Positions 1 to 9,751 are shown, counted from the stretch's first letter. The stretch: DNA of 64,000 nt from an uncultured Ruminiclostridium sp. (GCA_947627695.1 CANQXF010000005.1:62001-126000), one strand, 5' to 3'. Notes: generated from the letters alone by a model not told the origin. Numbers and translations are program-made.

Positions 1-899
1 GCGGGAGTCACCTTGTCAAAATACTTGGTGGTCTCGTCAGATGAAAAATACTTATATTCAAAGACAATGCTGGGATTTTGCTTGAACTCGTCGATGTCCT
101 TTATCATTTCGCCCGCCGTCTGGTAACGCTTGGAGGGCTCCTTCTGCATTGCCTTTTCGGTTATCTCCTCCAGTCCCTCGGGAATGTCGGGGTTTATCTC
201 GGACATTTTCTTCGCCTGGGACTGCATATGCATAAGGGCGATAGCAACAGGTCCGTCGCCATCAAAGGGCTTTTTCCCCGACAGCATTTCATACATCATA
301 ACGCCAACGGAGTAAATGTCGCTGCGCTCGTCGGTGACGTCGCCTCTCGCCTGCTCGGGGCTGATGTAATGAACAGAGCCTATCGCCTTTTCGGACATGG
401 TTTTGTCAGTCTCGCGATTAAAGCGGGCGATGCCGAAATCCATCACCTTTATCGTGCCGTCGGCAAGGAGCATAACGTTCTGGGGCTTAATATCACGGTG
501 GACTATTCCCCTGTCGTGAGCGTGCTGGAGCGCCTTTAGTATCTGAAGTGTGAAATGCACTACGTCCTTCCACTTCAGAACGCCGTTCTTTGCGATGTAA
601 TCAGTGAGGGTTATGCCGTCGATGTATTCCATCACGATAAATTGCAGCTTGTCGGTAAAGCCCACGTCAAATATCTTCACGATATTGGGGTGGGAAAGGA
701 GAGCTATCGCCTTGGACTCGTTCCTGAAGCGGCGGATAAAGTCCTCGCTGCCGATAAACTCGGTCTTGAGTATCTTTACCGCAACTATCCTGTCCTCGGT
801 TATATCTCTGGCCTTGTAAATATCCGCCATTCCGCCCATTCCGATAAGCTCCAGCAGCTCGTATCTGCCGTCGAGCTTTTTGCCGATATTATTGTCCAT
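1..899 (-). CDS. prkC: PASTA-type serine/threonine protein kinase, 3' end cut by window
   Basis: This is a Hanks-type Ser/Thr kinase that phosphorylates cell-wall and division targets; in this family PASTA domains sense muropeptides outside the cell. The visible 299 codons are the cytoplasmic kinase domain: a glycine loop (GMGGMADIYK) near residue 20, the lysine of VAVKIL, the catalytic loop HRDIKPQN, the MDFG metal motif, and SPEQARG after the activation loop. The transmembrane segment and PASTA repeats would lie beyond base 1, so calling it PASTA-type rests on family and context. It follows the phosphatase prpC on the same strand, the usual pairing. ATG at 899 gives a typical N-terminus but has a weak ribosome site; an in-frame TTG start about 24 codons upstream is possible. 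Confidence 0.9.
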   Translation of the reverse strand, partial: MDNNIGKKLDGRYELLELIGMGGMADIYKARDITEDRIVAVKILKTEFIGSEDFIRRFRNESKAIALLSHPNIVKIFDVGFTDKLQFIVMEYIDGITLTDYIAKNGVLKWKDVVHFTLQILKALQHAHDRGIVHRDIKPQNVMLLADGTIKVMDFGIARFNRETDKTMSEKAIGSVHYISPEQARGDVTDERSDIYSVGVMMYEMLSGKKPFDGDGPVAIALMHMQSQAKKMSEINPDIPEGLEEITEKAMQKEPSKRYQTAGEMIKDIDEFKQNPSIVFEYKYFSSDETTKYFDKVTP

Positions 900-978
900 T
901 TCGTTATCCGCTTTCTCCGCACGTTCAGATTTATCCTCGGCTCTCCCCGTGCGGCGGGTGAGCCTGTTCAAATCAAGA

Positions 979-1713
979 TCAGCACTGCAAAAGGGCAACG
1001 GTGACGTTGTCGCGTCCGCCGTTCGCCAAAGCGTAATCTATAAGCATATCACAGCATTTCTGCACGGGATTGTTCACGATTATACCTGCTATCTCCGCAT
1101 CGTCCCCGTAGGAGTGAAGTCCGTCGGAGCAAAGAAGCAGGTGATGTCCCGCCTCAAGGTCTATCTCAAAATAATCGGGGGTTATGTCACGGGACGCTCC
1201 CACTGCTCTTGTGATACGGCTGCGCAGGGGGTGGGTCCTGCTTTCCTCCTCGGTTATCCTGCCCTGCTCGATAAGGCGGCGTATCTCGGTGTGGTCCTTG
1301 GTTATCTGCTGCATATTCCTGTCAAATATATGATAGCAACGGCTGTCGCCCACATTTATTATGTACGCTCTTTGCTCATATACGACTGCCGCAACGCAGG
1401 TTGTACCCATTCCTCTCTTGTCAGGCTCGCTGTTGGAACGGTCGTAGACAAGACTGTTTGCGGCGGTGACTGAGGTGATAAGCAGGTTTCTTATGAAATT
1501 GCGGTTGTTGCTTACACGAAAACCGTCCTTTATCCTGCTGCTCATCAGGTCGACTGTCATCTGGCTGGCACAGCTCCCCGCATTCTCACCGCCCATTCCG
1601 TCGCAAACTACCAATGCAACGGCTTCGTCGTTCTCACCGATAGTCTGCGCCCAGACTCTGTCCTGATTTTCGTCACGGCAAAGCCCTATATCCGTTTTGG
1701 TAAAGAATTTCAA
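979..1713 (-). CDS. prpC: PP2C-family protein phosphatase, partner of the Ser/Thr kinase
   Basis: This is a 244-residue metal-dependent PPM/PP2C phosphatase that removes phosphates placed by the adjacent PrkC-type kinase. The acidic metal-binding motifs of the family are visible: DENQDR near the start, VCDGMGGENAG near residue 37, CSDGLHS near residue 195 and GGRDNVT near the end. The length matches the stand-alone bacterial form with no extra domains. It sits between rlmN and the kinase in the classical Firmicutes order and is probably co-transcribed with them. An rlmN-prpC gap of about 45 bases shows no clear terminator. Confidence 0.93.
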   Translation of the reverse strand: MKFFTKTDIGLCRDENQDRVWAQTIGENDEAVALVVCDGMGGENAGSCASQMTVDLMSSRIKDGFRVSNNRNFIRNLLITSVTAANSLVYDRSNSEPDKRGMGTTCVAAVVYEQRAYIINVGDSRCYHIFDRNMQQITKDHTEIRRLIEQGRITEEESRTHPLRSRITRAVGASRDITPDYFEIDLEAGHHLLLCSDGLHSYGDDAEIAGIIVNNPVQKCCDMLIDYALANGGRDNVTVALLQC

Positions 1714-1758
1714 GTTAAATTCTCCTTTTTATATTTCAAATATCATTTATTTTCAAAA

Positions 1759-2787
1759 TCACATATTGTCACGCCTGAGCTGTCCGCAGGCGGCCTCGAT
1801 GTCGGCGCCCAGTGTTCTGCGAACCGTGGCGTTTATCCCGCCGTCACAAAGGCGCTTGCAAAATTCTGCCGCTTTCGGGCTTTTGCTGTAGCCGCCCTCC
1901 CGTATCTCGTTTATGGGGATAAGGTTGACGTGGCACACGCCCAGCGGCTTTAACAAGGCTATCAGCTTATCCGCTGTGTCCTTGTCGTCGTTCACGTCTT
2001 TTATCAGGGCGAACTCAAAGCTGATACGTCTGCCTGTCTTTTTGAAATAATCGTCGCAGGCTTTTATCAGCCGTTCTATAGGGTATCTGTCGTTTATCGG
2101 CATTATCTCACTGCGCTTTTCGTTGTCGGGGGCGTGGAGAGATACCGAAAGGGTGAGCCCTAAGTTTTTCTCCGCAAGGTCGTATATCCTGTCGACAAGC
2201 CCGCAGGTGGAGAGGGAGACATGGCGCAGGCTCATATTCCGCCCGCTTTTGTGGGAAAGGAGGGAGAGAAACTTCATCACGTTGTCGTAATTGTCCAGCG
2301 GCTCGCCTATTCCCATAAGGACTATTGAATCCACCGTTTTCCCGCTGTCGCGCTCGGTCTCGTATATTTGAAGAAGTATCTCTGAGGGCTGGAGGTTCCG
2401 CACAAAGCCCGCCTTTGTGGAGGCGCAGAAGCGGCAGCCCATTTTGCAGCCCACCTGTGTGGAAAGGCAGATACTGTTTCCGTGGTGATATTCCATAAGC
2501 ACGGTCTCCACCTTGCCGCCGTCAGGCAGTACATATAAATATTTTACAGTATTGTCAGCCTTTGATACAAGTCTTTTTTGAATTTTCAGTGAATTTATAT
2601 AAAAATGTTCATTTAAAATTGCTTTTGTTTGTGCAGAAATATTAGTCATTTTGTCAAAGCTGTCCGCCTTGTTCACATGGAGCCACCTGAAAACCTGTCC
2701 CGCACGGTATTTTTTGTCACCGAATTGTAACATTTTCACTTCAAGCTCCTCAAGGGTCAGCGACAAAATATCTGTTTTTTCCTCCAT
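1759..2787 (-). CDS. rlmN: 23S rRNA (adenine-2503-C2)/tRNA-A37 methyltransferase RlmN
   Basis: RlmN is a radical SAM enzyme that methylates C2 of A2503 in 23S rRNA and A37 in some tRNAs. The 342-residue protein has the CX3CX2C iron-sulfur motif at Cys114, Cys118 and Cys121, and the conserved C-terminal cysteine in AACGQLR, which takes part in catalysis. The start codon follows the rsmB stop codon directly, which suggests translational coupling. It belongs to the RNA-modification part of the remA-prkC operon. I see no anomaly. Confidence 0.96.
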   Translation of the reverse strand: MEEKTDILSLTLEELEVKMLQFGDKKYRAGQVFRWLHVNKADSFDKMTNISAQTKAILNEHFYINSLKIQKRLVSKADNTVKYLYVLPDGGKVETVLMEYHHGNSICLSTQVGCKMGCRFCASTKAGFVRNLQPSEILLQIYETERDSGKTVDSIVLMGIGEPLDNYDNVMKFLSLLSHKSGRNMSLRHVSLSTCGLVDRIYDLAEKNLGLTLSVSLHAPDNEKRSEIMPINDRYPIERLIKACDDYFKKTGRRISFEFALIKDVNDDKDTADKLIALLKPLGVCHVNLIPINEIREGGYSKSPKAAEFCKRLCDGGINATVRRTLGADIEAACGQLRRDNM

Positions 2788-4092
2788 TTATTTCACCCTC
2801 CTGAGCGTTGCGGCAAAAAATCCGTCCCCGCCTGTCACGGAGGGGATAAAGGTGCGCATACAGGCTTCCTCCACGCCCTTTAATCCCAAGGGGACGACCA
2901 CGGGCGCAAAATCGGGATTTTCCGACAGGAATTTTTCTACCACGCCCTGATTTTCGTCGGTGTTAAGGGTGCAGGTGGAGTAGATGAGCGTTCCGCCTTT
3001 TTTGACGTAATTCGAGGCGGTTTTCAGAATGTGGTATTGCAACAATGGGAGCTGTTCAAGCAGCTTCATTTCCTTGTATTTTATCTCGGGCTTGCGGCGG
3101 ATAACGCCAAGTCCAGAGCATACCACGTCGCACAGCACCTTGTCTGCTTTGGGGAGATTTTCGTCGTAAACGGTGGCGTCGTGAGTTTCGGCGATTATGT
3201 TTTTTATGCCGAGGCGTTCTGCGCCGCTTTTTATCATTGATACCCTGCCGTCATATACGTCGTAGCTGTACAGCTTTCCCCTGTCCGCCATAAGCTCCGC
3301 CATGGTGAAGCTCTTTCCTCCGGGGGCGGCGCATACGTCCATAACAGTTTCGTTAAAAATCGGGTGAGCGATAAGACAGCAAAGCTGAGAGGAAACGTCC
3401 TGCACGTGAAAAAGCCCGTCACGGTAGGCTTTTGTGCTTTCTATGCGGGTTATCCTGCCAAGCTCAAGACATTCGGGGAGAAGGGCGTTACGCTTTGCTT
3501 CTATCCCCTCCTTCGCCAGCTTTGAGATAAGCTCGTCAGGGGTGCATTTCAAGGTATTCACGCGAATGAAAAGAGGGGGTCTGCCAAAGCTGCTGTTTAA
3601 AATTTCCACTGTTTTTTCTTCACCGAACGTTCCCACCCACTTCTTGACAAGCCAGCGGGGGCAGGAATATTCAACGGACAGCTTTGGGATACCTTGCAGG
3701 TCCTTGTAATCGATAGTTTTGCCGCTTCGGATAAAGCTGCGGAGTATGCCGTTCACAAAGCCTTTACGATTATTTGGAGCAAGCTCAACGGATTCGTTCA
3801 CGGCGGCGCTTTCGGGAACGGCGGTGTATAGGAGCTGATACAGCCCCATTCTCAGCGGCTGTAAAACGTCGGCGTCTATCTTGTCAAATTCGGCGGAGGA
3901 GTAAAGTCTGATTATGTAATCCAGGGTCATTCTTCGCTCGATAACGCCGTAAAAAAGCATTGCGGCGAACGCCCTGTCCCGCTGAGGCAGCTTTTCCCTG
4001 CTGAGGGCGTTGTCAAGAGCGATGTTGGAATATGTGCCGTTTTTATGCATTGATATCAAAAGCTCGTTGACTACCTGTCTTGCGGTCTTCAT
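2788..4092 (-). CDS. rsmB: 16S rRNA (cytosine-967-C5)-methyltransferase RsmB
   Basis: RsmB methylates C967 of 16S rRNA using SAM. The N-terminal part (about residues 1-140) resembles the NusB-like RNA-binding domain. The C-terminal part is a Rossmann-type methyltransferase with the SAM motif DVCAAPGGKS and two family cysteines, one in CDVVCSG and one in IYSTCTL. I chose the ATG at 4092 because a strong AAAGGAGGA site lies just upstream of it; an upstream in-frame ATG at 4110 includes that site and is less likely. Length of 434 residues is normal. It directly abuts rlmN. Confidence 0.95.
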   Translation of the reverse strand: MKTARQVVNELLISMHKNGTYSNIALDNALSREKLPQRDRAFAAMLFYGVIERRMTLDYIIRLYSSAEFDKIDADVLQPLRMGLYQLLYTAVPESAAVNESVELAPNNRKGFVNGILRSFIRSGKTIDYKDLQGIPKLSVEYSCPRWLVKKWVGTFGEEKTVEILNSSFGRPPLFIRVNTLKCTPDELISKLAKEGIEAKRNALLPECLELGRITRIESTKAYRDGLFHVQDVSSQLCCLIAHPIFNETVMDVCAAPGGKSFTMAELMADRGKLYSYDVYDGRVSMIKSGAERLGIKNIIAETHDATVYDENLPKADKVLCDVVCSGLGVIRRKPEIKYKEMKLLEQLPLLQYHILKTASNYVKKGGTLIYSTCTLNTDENQGVVEKFLSENPDFAPVVVPLGLKGVEEACMRTFIPSVTGGDGFFAATLRRVK

Positions 4093-4128
4093 AACAGCTC
4101 CTCCTTTCATTGAAATGTGAAAATGCGC

Positions 4129-4830
4129 TTAATTCCTTCTTCTGCGGGACATCAGTATCAGCCTGAAAAGCTGAGCCATAGCTACCATAAGTCCCGTAAT
4201 ATAGGTCATAGCGGCGGCGGAAAGGGTCTTTCTCGCTCCCGCCTGCTCGTCTGCTCCCAAAAGGAACTGATCCTTTATGGTTCTCATCGCTCTGCGGCTG
4301 GCGTCAAGCTCCACGGGAAGAGTCAACACCTGAAACAAAACGATAAGGGCAAAAAGTATAACTCCCACGTCCACAAGGAAGGGGATACTTGCGAACATTC
4401 CTATAAGGAAGAAATATATCCAGGTGCTTGAGCCGAACTGTGCAACGGGCACAAATATCGCTCTCAGACGTATGGGGAGATAATTCGTGTTGTACTGCAC
4501 GGCGTGTCCCACCTCGTGAGCCGCTACGCCGATAGATGCGATGGTGGGATTGTCAAAAACAGAATCGGACAGGGCGACTATGTTGGTCTTGGGGTCATAG
4601 TGGTCGGTGAGATTTCCGCTTACGCGCATCACCTGAACATTGTAAAGACCGTAGCTGTCAAGTATCTGCCTTGCTATAACGTTGGCTGGAACACGGCTCG
4701 TTGTCACAACGCCGTTGTATTTGCGGAAAACGGAATTTACACGCCACTGGGCGATATAGGCAAACAAGGTGACTATTATCACAAGCATATACGCAAAGAA
4801 GTCGTTGTTCAGAAAAAATTCGTAAAACAT
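4129..4830 (-). CDS. Membrane zinc metallopeptidase (YugP family)
   Basis: This is a predicted integral-membrane neutral zinc metallopeptidase of the YugP family, whose substrates are not well defined. The zinc-binding helix HEVGH lies near residue 105, after a soluble stretch. Hydrophobic segments lie at the N-terminus (about residues 7-25) and in the C-terminal half. ATG at 4830 is preferred because GGGAGGAAC precedes it; an in-frame TTG at 4842 would include the ribosome site. It lies between fmt and rsmB, a common position in Clostridia, and has no visible regulatory element of its own. Confidence 0.88.
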   Translation of the reverse strand: MFYEFFLNNDFFAYMLVIIVTLFAYIAQWRVNSVFRKYNGVVTTSRVPANVIARQILDSYGLYNVQVMRVSGNLTDHYDPKTNIVALSDSVFDNPTIASIGVAAHEVGHAVQYNTNYLPIRLRAIFVPVAQFGSSTWIYFFLIGMFASIPFLVDVGVILFALIVLFQVLTLPVELDASRRAMRTIKDQFLLGADEQAGARKTLSAAAMTYITGLMVAMAQLFRLILMSRRRRN

Positions 4831-4843
4831 AGTTCCTCCCAAA

Positions 4844-5779
4844 TCAGCCTAAAAGCGTTCCCGCAGGGACGTTTCTCCCGCGGAGAAAGTCGCTGTCGCT
4901 CATTCTTTTTCCGCCCTCGGGCTGAATGTCGGTAAGGCGAAGAACGCCTTTTCCGCAGGCAATGCATAGTCCCTCGCCCGCCGTTACCGTTCCTGCGGGG
5001 GCATTTGCGGCAAGGTCAAGACGCTTGGCAAAATATACCTTCAGCCGCTTGCCCCCAAGAAATGTGTATGCGCAGGGGCTTTGGGACAGTCCTCTTATCT
5101 TGTTGTATATATTATCCGCCGTATCGCTGAAATCTATGCGGCACTCTTCCTTGGTGAGCATAGCGGCGTAGCAGGTGTTTTCATCGGTCTGTGGTATCCT
5201 TGGGGCAGTTCCCGCTTCAATGAGGGAGAGGGCTTTTACAATCAGTTTTCCGCCCATTTGAGAAAGGACGTCGTGAAGCTGGGAGGCGGTCATATCATCG
5301 GATATTTCCGTCTTTTCGCTGATTATCATATCGCCTGTGTCAAGTCCCTCCGCCATATGCATTATGGTGACGCCGCTTTCCTTTTCGCCGTTCATTATAC
5401 AGCGGTTTAATGGGGCGGCTCCTCTGTATCGGGGCAGTAATGAGGCGTGTATGTTGATACAGCCGTATTTCGGCAGGTCCAGGACGGCTTTGGGGAGTAT
5501 CTGACCGTATGCCGCAACTACTATGCAGTCGGGGTTTATCTCTGTGAGAATTTCAAGGGATTTTTCCCCGTCCTCGCCCCTGCGCAGGGAAAGGGGCTGG
5601 TAAACGGGTATTTCCCGTTCCACGGCGTATTCTTTTACAGGGGGCATTTGCATTTTGTGTCCTCTGTTCTTCGGCTTGTCAGGCTGAGTGAATACGGCGG
5701 CGACGTTATGTCCCGCCTTTATCAGTGCATCAAGGCAGGGTACGGCGAAGTCGGGAGTTCCCATAAAAACTATATTCAA
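4844..5779 (-). CDS. fmt: Methionyl-tRNA formyltransferase
   Basis: Fmt transfers a formyl group from 10-formyl-tetrahydrofolate to Met-tRNA for initiation. The start is TTG at 5779, preceded by AAAGGAGC, giving 311 residues, the usual family length. The N-terminal Rossmann domain begins NIVFMGTPDFAV. The formyl-transfer motif region (INIHASLLPRYRGAAPLNR) is intact. The C-terminal tRNA-binding domain follows. The gene is next to def, which removes the same formyl group after translation, so the pair forms the formylation cycle module. Confidence 0.96.
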   Translation of the reverse strand: MNIVFMGTPDFAVPCLDALIKAGHNVAAVFTQPDKPKNRGHKMQMPPVKEYAVEREIPVYQPLSLRRGEDGEKSLEILTEINPDCIVVAAYGQILPKAVLDLPKYGCINIHASLLPRYRGAAPLNRCIMNGEKESGVTIMHMAEGLDTGDMIISEKTEISDDMTASQLHDVLSQMGGKLIVKALSLIEAGTAPRIPQTDENTCYAAMLTKEECRIDFSDTADNIYNKIRGLSQSPCAYTFLGGKRLKVYFAKRLDLAANAPAGTVTAGEGLCIACGKGVLRLTDIQPEGGKRMSDSDFLRGRNVPAGTLLG

Positions 5780-5801
5780 GGGCGCTGCTCCTTTCGGAAA
5801 A

Positions 5802-6266
5802 TTATTGTTCCTTGCGTTTATCCACCATTTCGTCCGCAAGGTCGGTGAAGATTATGCCGTTAAGATGGTCTATCTCATGGCAGAAAGCCCGCGCAAGAAG
5901 CTCCGTTCCCTCAAATTTCACTTCCTTGCCGTAACGGTTCTGCGCAGTTACCTTTACCTTGGCGGGGCGCTGAACGTAGCCCCAGGTGTCGGGGCAGGAC
6001 AGACAGCCCTCCACCTCGTGCTGTTTTCCCTTGGCGGAGGTGATGACGGGATTTATCAGCTCTATCTTTCCGTCGCCTACGTCTATTACCACAACGCGTC
6101 TGAGTATCCCCACCTGAGGGGCGGCAAGACCGATACCGTCTGCGGCGCGCATAGTTTCGTACATATCGTCCAGAAGTACCCACAGCTTGTCGTCAAACAC
6201 CGTGACTTCCCTGCTTTTTTTGCGGAGTATCTCGTCTCCGAATTTTACGATATTCCTTTTTGCCAT
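5802..6266 (-). CDS. def: Peptide deformylase
   Basis: Peptide deformylase removes the N-formyl group from nascent proteins. All three family motifs are present in the 154-residue protein: [10 protein letters not shown] (about residues 44-53), EGCLS with metal ligand Cys88, and HEIDH with His130 and His134. This is a compact type with a short C-terminus. It lies between priA and fmt on the same strand, with short gaps that suggest co-transcription. Confidence 0.97.
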   Translation of the reverse strand: MAKRNIVKFGDEILRKKSREVTVFDDKLWVLLDDMYETMRAADGIGLAAPQVGILRRVVVIDVGDGKIELINPVITSAKGKQHEVEGCLSCPDTWGYVQRPAKVKVTAQNRYGKEVKFEGTELLARAFCHEIDHLNGIIFTDLADEMVDKRKEQ

Positions 6267-6333
6267 ATTTTTACCTTTCCTTTTATGATTTTATCCTTTC
6301 TTTGTGTAAGGAATGTGAATACTGTCGGAATTT

Positions 6334-8805
6334 TCAGGTTATTTCCCCGTTTATGTCTATGTAAAGGCTGACGTTGGTGAAAGCGGGGTCCTTGTATGCT
6401 TTCATCAGCACTTCGTGCATAAAGCGGCGGAAGGTCTTGTTAAAGCGGCATTTTATAACCAGCTTGTATCTGAAGCGCCCGCCCAGTCTGCCGGTTCCCA
6501 TTTTGGTGGGACCGAGTATGCGCAGGGGGAGCTTTTCAGTTTCCTCCTGCGCCTGCTGTGAGATAAGCTGAGAAAAACGCTTTGCGGCGTTGATACAAGG
6601 CTCGTTCATCAGGGAGGAAAATCCCGCAAGGCAAATGTCGCAGTAGGGCGGGAACAAAAGCGCCTGCCTTATTTCATTCTCCTGATAGTAAAATTCCTCA
6701 TAATCCTGCCTTGCAGCAAGCTCAAGCACATAATGCTCGGGGGAGAAGGTCTGTATGTAGGCTCTGCCTGTCTTGCTCCCTCTGCCAGAGCGTCCAACCA
6801 CCTGCGTCACAAGGGAAAAGGTGCGCTCGTAGCCCATATAATCCCCTGAATACAGGGATTTATCTATCATCAGCACTCCCACAAGAGTGACGTTTTCAAA
6901 ATCCAGCCCCTTGGCTATCATCTGAGTTCCCACCATAATGTCGTATTCCCTGTTGCGAAAGCGGGTGAATTTTTCGGAAAATGCATTCTTTGACATAGTG
7001 GTGTCGGCGTCCATACGCAATATCCTCGCATTTGGAAAATATTCCTTTATCTCGTCCTCAATGCGCTGAGTTCCCGTTCCTGTGGACAGAATGTATTTGC
7101 TTTTGCATTTGGGGCAGAAATCGGGCATTTTCTGCGTGTAGCCGCAGTAGTGGCAGATAATGCTGTTGTTCGCCTTGTGATATGTTAAGGGTATACCGCA
7201 GGCGGGACATTCCATAACGTCGCCGCAGTTTATACAGCTTATGTGGGTGTAATAGCCCCGTCGGTTGAGCAGGAGGAGGCTTTGCTCGCCCTTTTCAAGA
7301 TTTGCTTTAAGCTCGTTTAACAGCGCCTCGCTGAAATTCCCCCTGTTGCCGCTTTCATATTCCGCTTTCATATCCACGATGTATACCTGAGGGAGCGACG
7401 CTTTGTTGAAACGCTCGCTAAGGGTGAAAAGGCTGTATCGCCCTCTTTTTGCGTTGTAGTAGCTGTCTATCGAGGGGGTGGCGGAAGCGAGGAGCAAAAG
7501 CGAATTGTGTCTGAAAGCCCTTTGCTTTGCCACGTTTCTTGCGTGGTAGCGGGGGGAACGGTCGGATTTATAGGTATGCTCGCCTTCCTCGTCTATGACG
7601 ATTATCCCTATATTGTCAAGGGGAGCGAAAACGGCGCTGCGTGTGCCTATGACTATCTTTGCCTCGCCGCCGCTTATTCTTCTGTATTCATCAGCTCTTT
7701 TGCCCATAGAAAGGTTGCTGTGGATTATAGCCACGTCGCTGCCGAAAAGCCGCCTGAAATTTTCCACCGTCTGAGGGGTGAGAGAGATTTCGGGGACTAA
7801 CATCAGGGCAGTTCTGCCGTTTGACAAAGCCTGCTCTATCAGCTTGATGAAAACGCTGGTCTTGCCGCTTCCCGTAACGCCGTGAAGCAAGGCGCAATGC
7901 GGTTCTTTCCCGTCCATAAGGGCGCTTATGCCGTCGAATACCTTTTGCTGTTCATCTGAAAGAGTTATGGCGGCGGCGCTGTCCTCGGCTCTGAAATCGG
8001 CGCTGTCACTGCGGGAAACGGTGTAGGTAAATTCCTCCAAAAGTCCGTATTTTACCATTGTCTTTATTACGGTGGAGGTGATGCCGCAGATGTAGCAAAG
8101 CTCCTTGACTGAGGCGGAATCGTAATCCGCAAGGGCGTTTATCACGCTTTTCTGCCGTGAGGTGAGCTTTGACATTCGGTCGTTTTGCTCAAAGTCCTCC
8201 GCAAGTCTTACCATATTTTCCGTTTCGTCGCCCACGCCCCGTTTTACCTGTTCGTTTTTCAGCAGAAAGCCTTTTTCCTCAAGGGAGGAAATTATCTTCT
8301 TCCCTGCGGGGGAGGAATAGCTTTCAATCAGCTTGGACTGGGCGGCGGCGCTTTTTGCGGCAAGAAAGCCGTCGTATGCCGTGCGCTCCTCCTCGGTAAG
8401 CGTGGAAACGTCCATATCCTGACGGGGAGAATACTCCGCTTTTATGCTGAAGGTAAGTCCCGGAGGGAGAATAGTGCGTATTGCGTCAAAATAGGTGCAG
8501 AAGGTGTTTTCTTTCAGCCATACCGACAGATCAAGCAGCTCCTCGCTTATCCTGACGCTGTCATTTGGAACGCTGTATATGGGTTTCAGCTTTGAGGGAT
8601 CGCACTGTTTTTCCTCTACGGAATAGACCATAGCCATACGCTTTTTGTTCCCGCCGCCGAAAGGGACCATTACAAATCTTCCCTTGTCAACGCCGTTAAG
8701 TCCGTCGGGGACGATATAATCGTAAAGCGTGTCAAAGGCGTAAAGGCATTTGTCAACGGCGACTGACGCAACGGTAAGCGTGGCTGTTCTGTCATTATCG
8801 GTCAA
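6334..8805 (-). CDS. priA: Primosomal protein N' (replication restart helicase PriA)
   Basis: PriA recognises stalled forks and D-loops and reloads the replisome. The 823-residue protein has an N-terminal DNA-binding region, a DEAD-like helicase core with Walker A GVTGSGKT near residue 310 and the motif II variant DEEGEH, and a zinc-binding insertion with paired cysteines (CINCGDVMECPACG and further CXXC pairs). Helicase motif VI (VVGRSGRG) is intact. It sits between gmk and def. Many Firmicutes carry rpoZ and coaBC between gmk and priA; neither is found here. Confidence 0.96.
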   Translation of the reverse strand: MTDNDRTATLTVASVAVDKCLYAFDTLYDYIVPDGLNGVDKGRFVMVPFGGGNKKRMAMVYSVEEKQCDPSKLKPIYSVPNDSVRISEELLDLSVWLKENTFCTYFDAIRTILPPGLTFSIKAEYSPRQDMDVSTLTEEERTAYDGFLAAKSAAAQSKLIESYSSPAGKKIISSLEEKGFLLKNEQVKRGVGDETENMVRLAEDFEQNDRMSKLTSRQKSVINALADYDSASVKELCYICGITSTVIKTMVKYGLLEEFTYTVSRSDSADFRAEDSAAAITLSDEQQKVFDGISALMDGKEPHCALLHGVTGSGKTSVFIKLIEQALSNGRTALMLVPEISLTPQTVENFRRLFGSDVAIIHSNLSMGKRADEYRRISGGEAKIVIGTRSAVFAPLDNIGIIVIDEEGEHTYKSDRSPRYHARNVAKQRAFRHNSLLLLASATPSIDSYYNAKRGRYSLFTLSERFNKASLPQVYIVDMKAEYESGNRGNFSEALLNELKANLEKGEQSLLLLNRRGYYTHISCINCGDVMECPACGIPLTYHKANNSIICHYCGYTQKMPDFCPKCKSKYILSTGTGTQRIEDEIKEYFPNARILRMDADTTMSKNAFSEKFTRFRNREYDIMVGTQMIAKGLDFENVTLVGVLMIDKSLYSGDYMGYERTFSLVTQVVGRSGRGSKTGRAYIQTFSPEHYVLELAARQDYEEFYYQENEIRQALLFPPYCDICLAGFSSLMNEPCINAAKRFSQLISQQAQEETEKLPLRILGPTKMGTGRLGGRFRYKLVIKCRFNKTFRRFMHEVLMKAYKDPAFTNVSLYIDINGEIT

Positions 8806-8830
8806 TTTATATCAACTCCTTTTGGGAGCG

Positions 8831-9436
8831 TTACCCGTTTATTATCCTGTCTATAAGCTCGGTATTAAGGCTTTCCCTGAAGCCCTCGGCGCAAACTATC
8901 GCCGCAAGGTCGTCCACCGCCTTTTCAAGCTCGCCGTTTACGATAACGTAATCATATTCCTTGGCGTGGGAAAGCTCGGTCCTTGCCTGCAAAAGGCGCT
9001 TTTGTATGGTTTCCTCGTCCTCAGTTCCCCGCTTGTGCAGGCGGCGGGAAAGCTCCTCCATCGAGGGAGGGAGAATGAATATCAAAACGGCTTCGGGAAA
9101 CATTTTTTTCACGTTGGCGGCGCCCTCTATCTCGATTTTCAGCACCACGTTCTTTCCCTCGGAAAGCATATCTTCAACTGCCTTGCGGGGAGTGCCGTAA
9201 AAGTTACCGCAGTATTCGGTATGCTCCAAAAGCTGGTTTTCAGCTATCATCTGCTGAAATTCCTCACGGGTCTTGAAGTGATAGCTTACCCCGTCAACTT
9301 CTCCCACTCGCATCGCCCTCGTGGTGGCAGAAACGGAATAATGCAGGTTTATGTCGCGCTTTAACGCCTGCTCCAGAATGGTGTCCTTGCCGCAGCCCGC
9401 GGGGGCGGATACCACGAACAAAATTCCTCTTTTCAT
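8831..9436 (-). CDS. gmk: Guanylate kinase
   Basis: Guanylate kinase phosphorylates GMP to GDP. The 201-residue protein begins with the P-loop SAPAGCGKDT, a variant of the more usual GPSGxGKST, followed by the GMP-binding segment around SATTRAMRVGEVDGVSYHF. The start overlaps the end of the remA-like gene by four bases, which implies coupling. Position after remA is the standard Firmicutes order. Confidence 0.95.
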   Translation of the reverse strand: MKRGILFVVSAPAGCGKDTILEQALKRDINLHYSVSATTRAMRVGEVDGVSYHFKTREEFQQMIAENQLLEHTEYCGNFYGTPRKAVEDMLSEGKNVVLKIEIEGAANVKKMFPEAVLIFILPPSMEELSRRLHKRGTEDEETIQKRLLQARTELSHAKEYDYVIVNGELEKAVDDLAAIVCAEGFRESLNTELIDRIING

Positions 9437-9681
9437 TGCTGTTCCCCGTCCTTCTCCGAATTTTTCAGCAGTCTGTCCGTTTCCTTGGCGGAAAGTACTA
9501 TGTGACCGCTGTCCATTACGATAACGGATTTTGTCTTTCTGCCGCAGGTGGCGTCCACCGCCAGATTTTTTTCCTTAGCCGCAGAGATCATTCTTTTGGC
9601 GGGAGCGGCGTCCGCCGCGGTGACGGCTATTATCCTGTCGGCGTTCACAAGGTTGCCGAAGCCTATGTCAAGTAATATCAT
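9433..9681 (-). CDS. remA: RemA/YlzA family DNA-binding regulator (DUF370)
   Basis: This 82-residue protein matches the RemA family, which in Bacillus subtilis activates extracellular-matrix and osmoprotection genes. The recognisable N-terminus is LLDIGFGNLVNADRIIAV, followed by the CGRKTKSVIVMDSGHIVLS core. It is the first gene of the long minus-strand operon and has a good sigma-A promoter at 9721-9749. What it regulates in this organism cannot be told from the window. Confidence 0.88.
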   Translation of the reverse strand: MILLDIGFGNLVNADRIIAVTAADAAPAKRMISAAKEKNLAVDATCGRKTKSVIVMDSGHIVLSAKETDRLLKNSEKDGEQQ

Positions 9682-9720
9682 TGCTTGTCCTCATTTTGAA
9701 AATAAAAAGTTTATCATATT

Positions 9721-9749
9721 ATTATAGCATTTTTCACTTAATAAATCAA
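9721..9749 (-). promoter_or_regulatory. Sigma-A promoter for the remA-prkC operon
   Basis: Reading the minus strand, TTGATT (9749-9744) and TATAAT (9726-9721) are separated by 17 bases. The site sits between the mntP stop codon and the remA start, so remA through prkC can be transcribed independently of tgt-mntP. Confidence 0.8.
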
Positions 9750-9751
9750 GG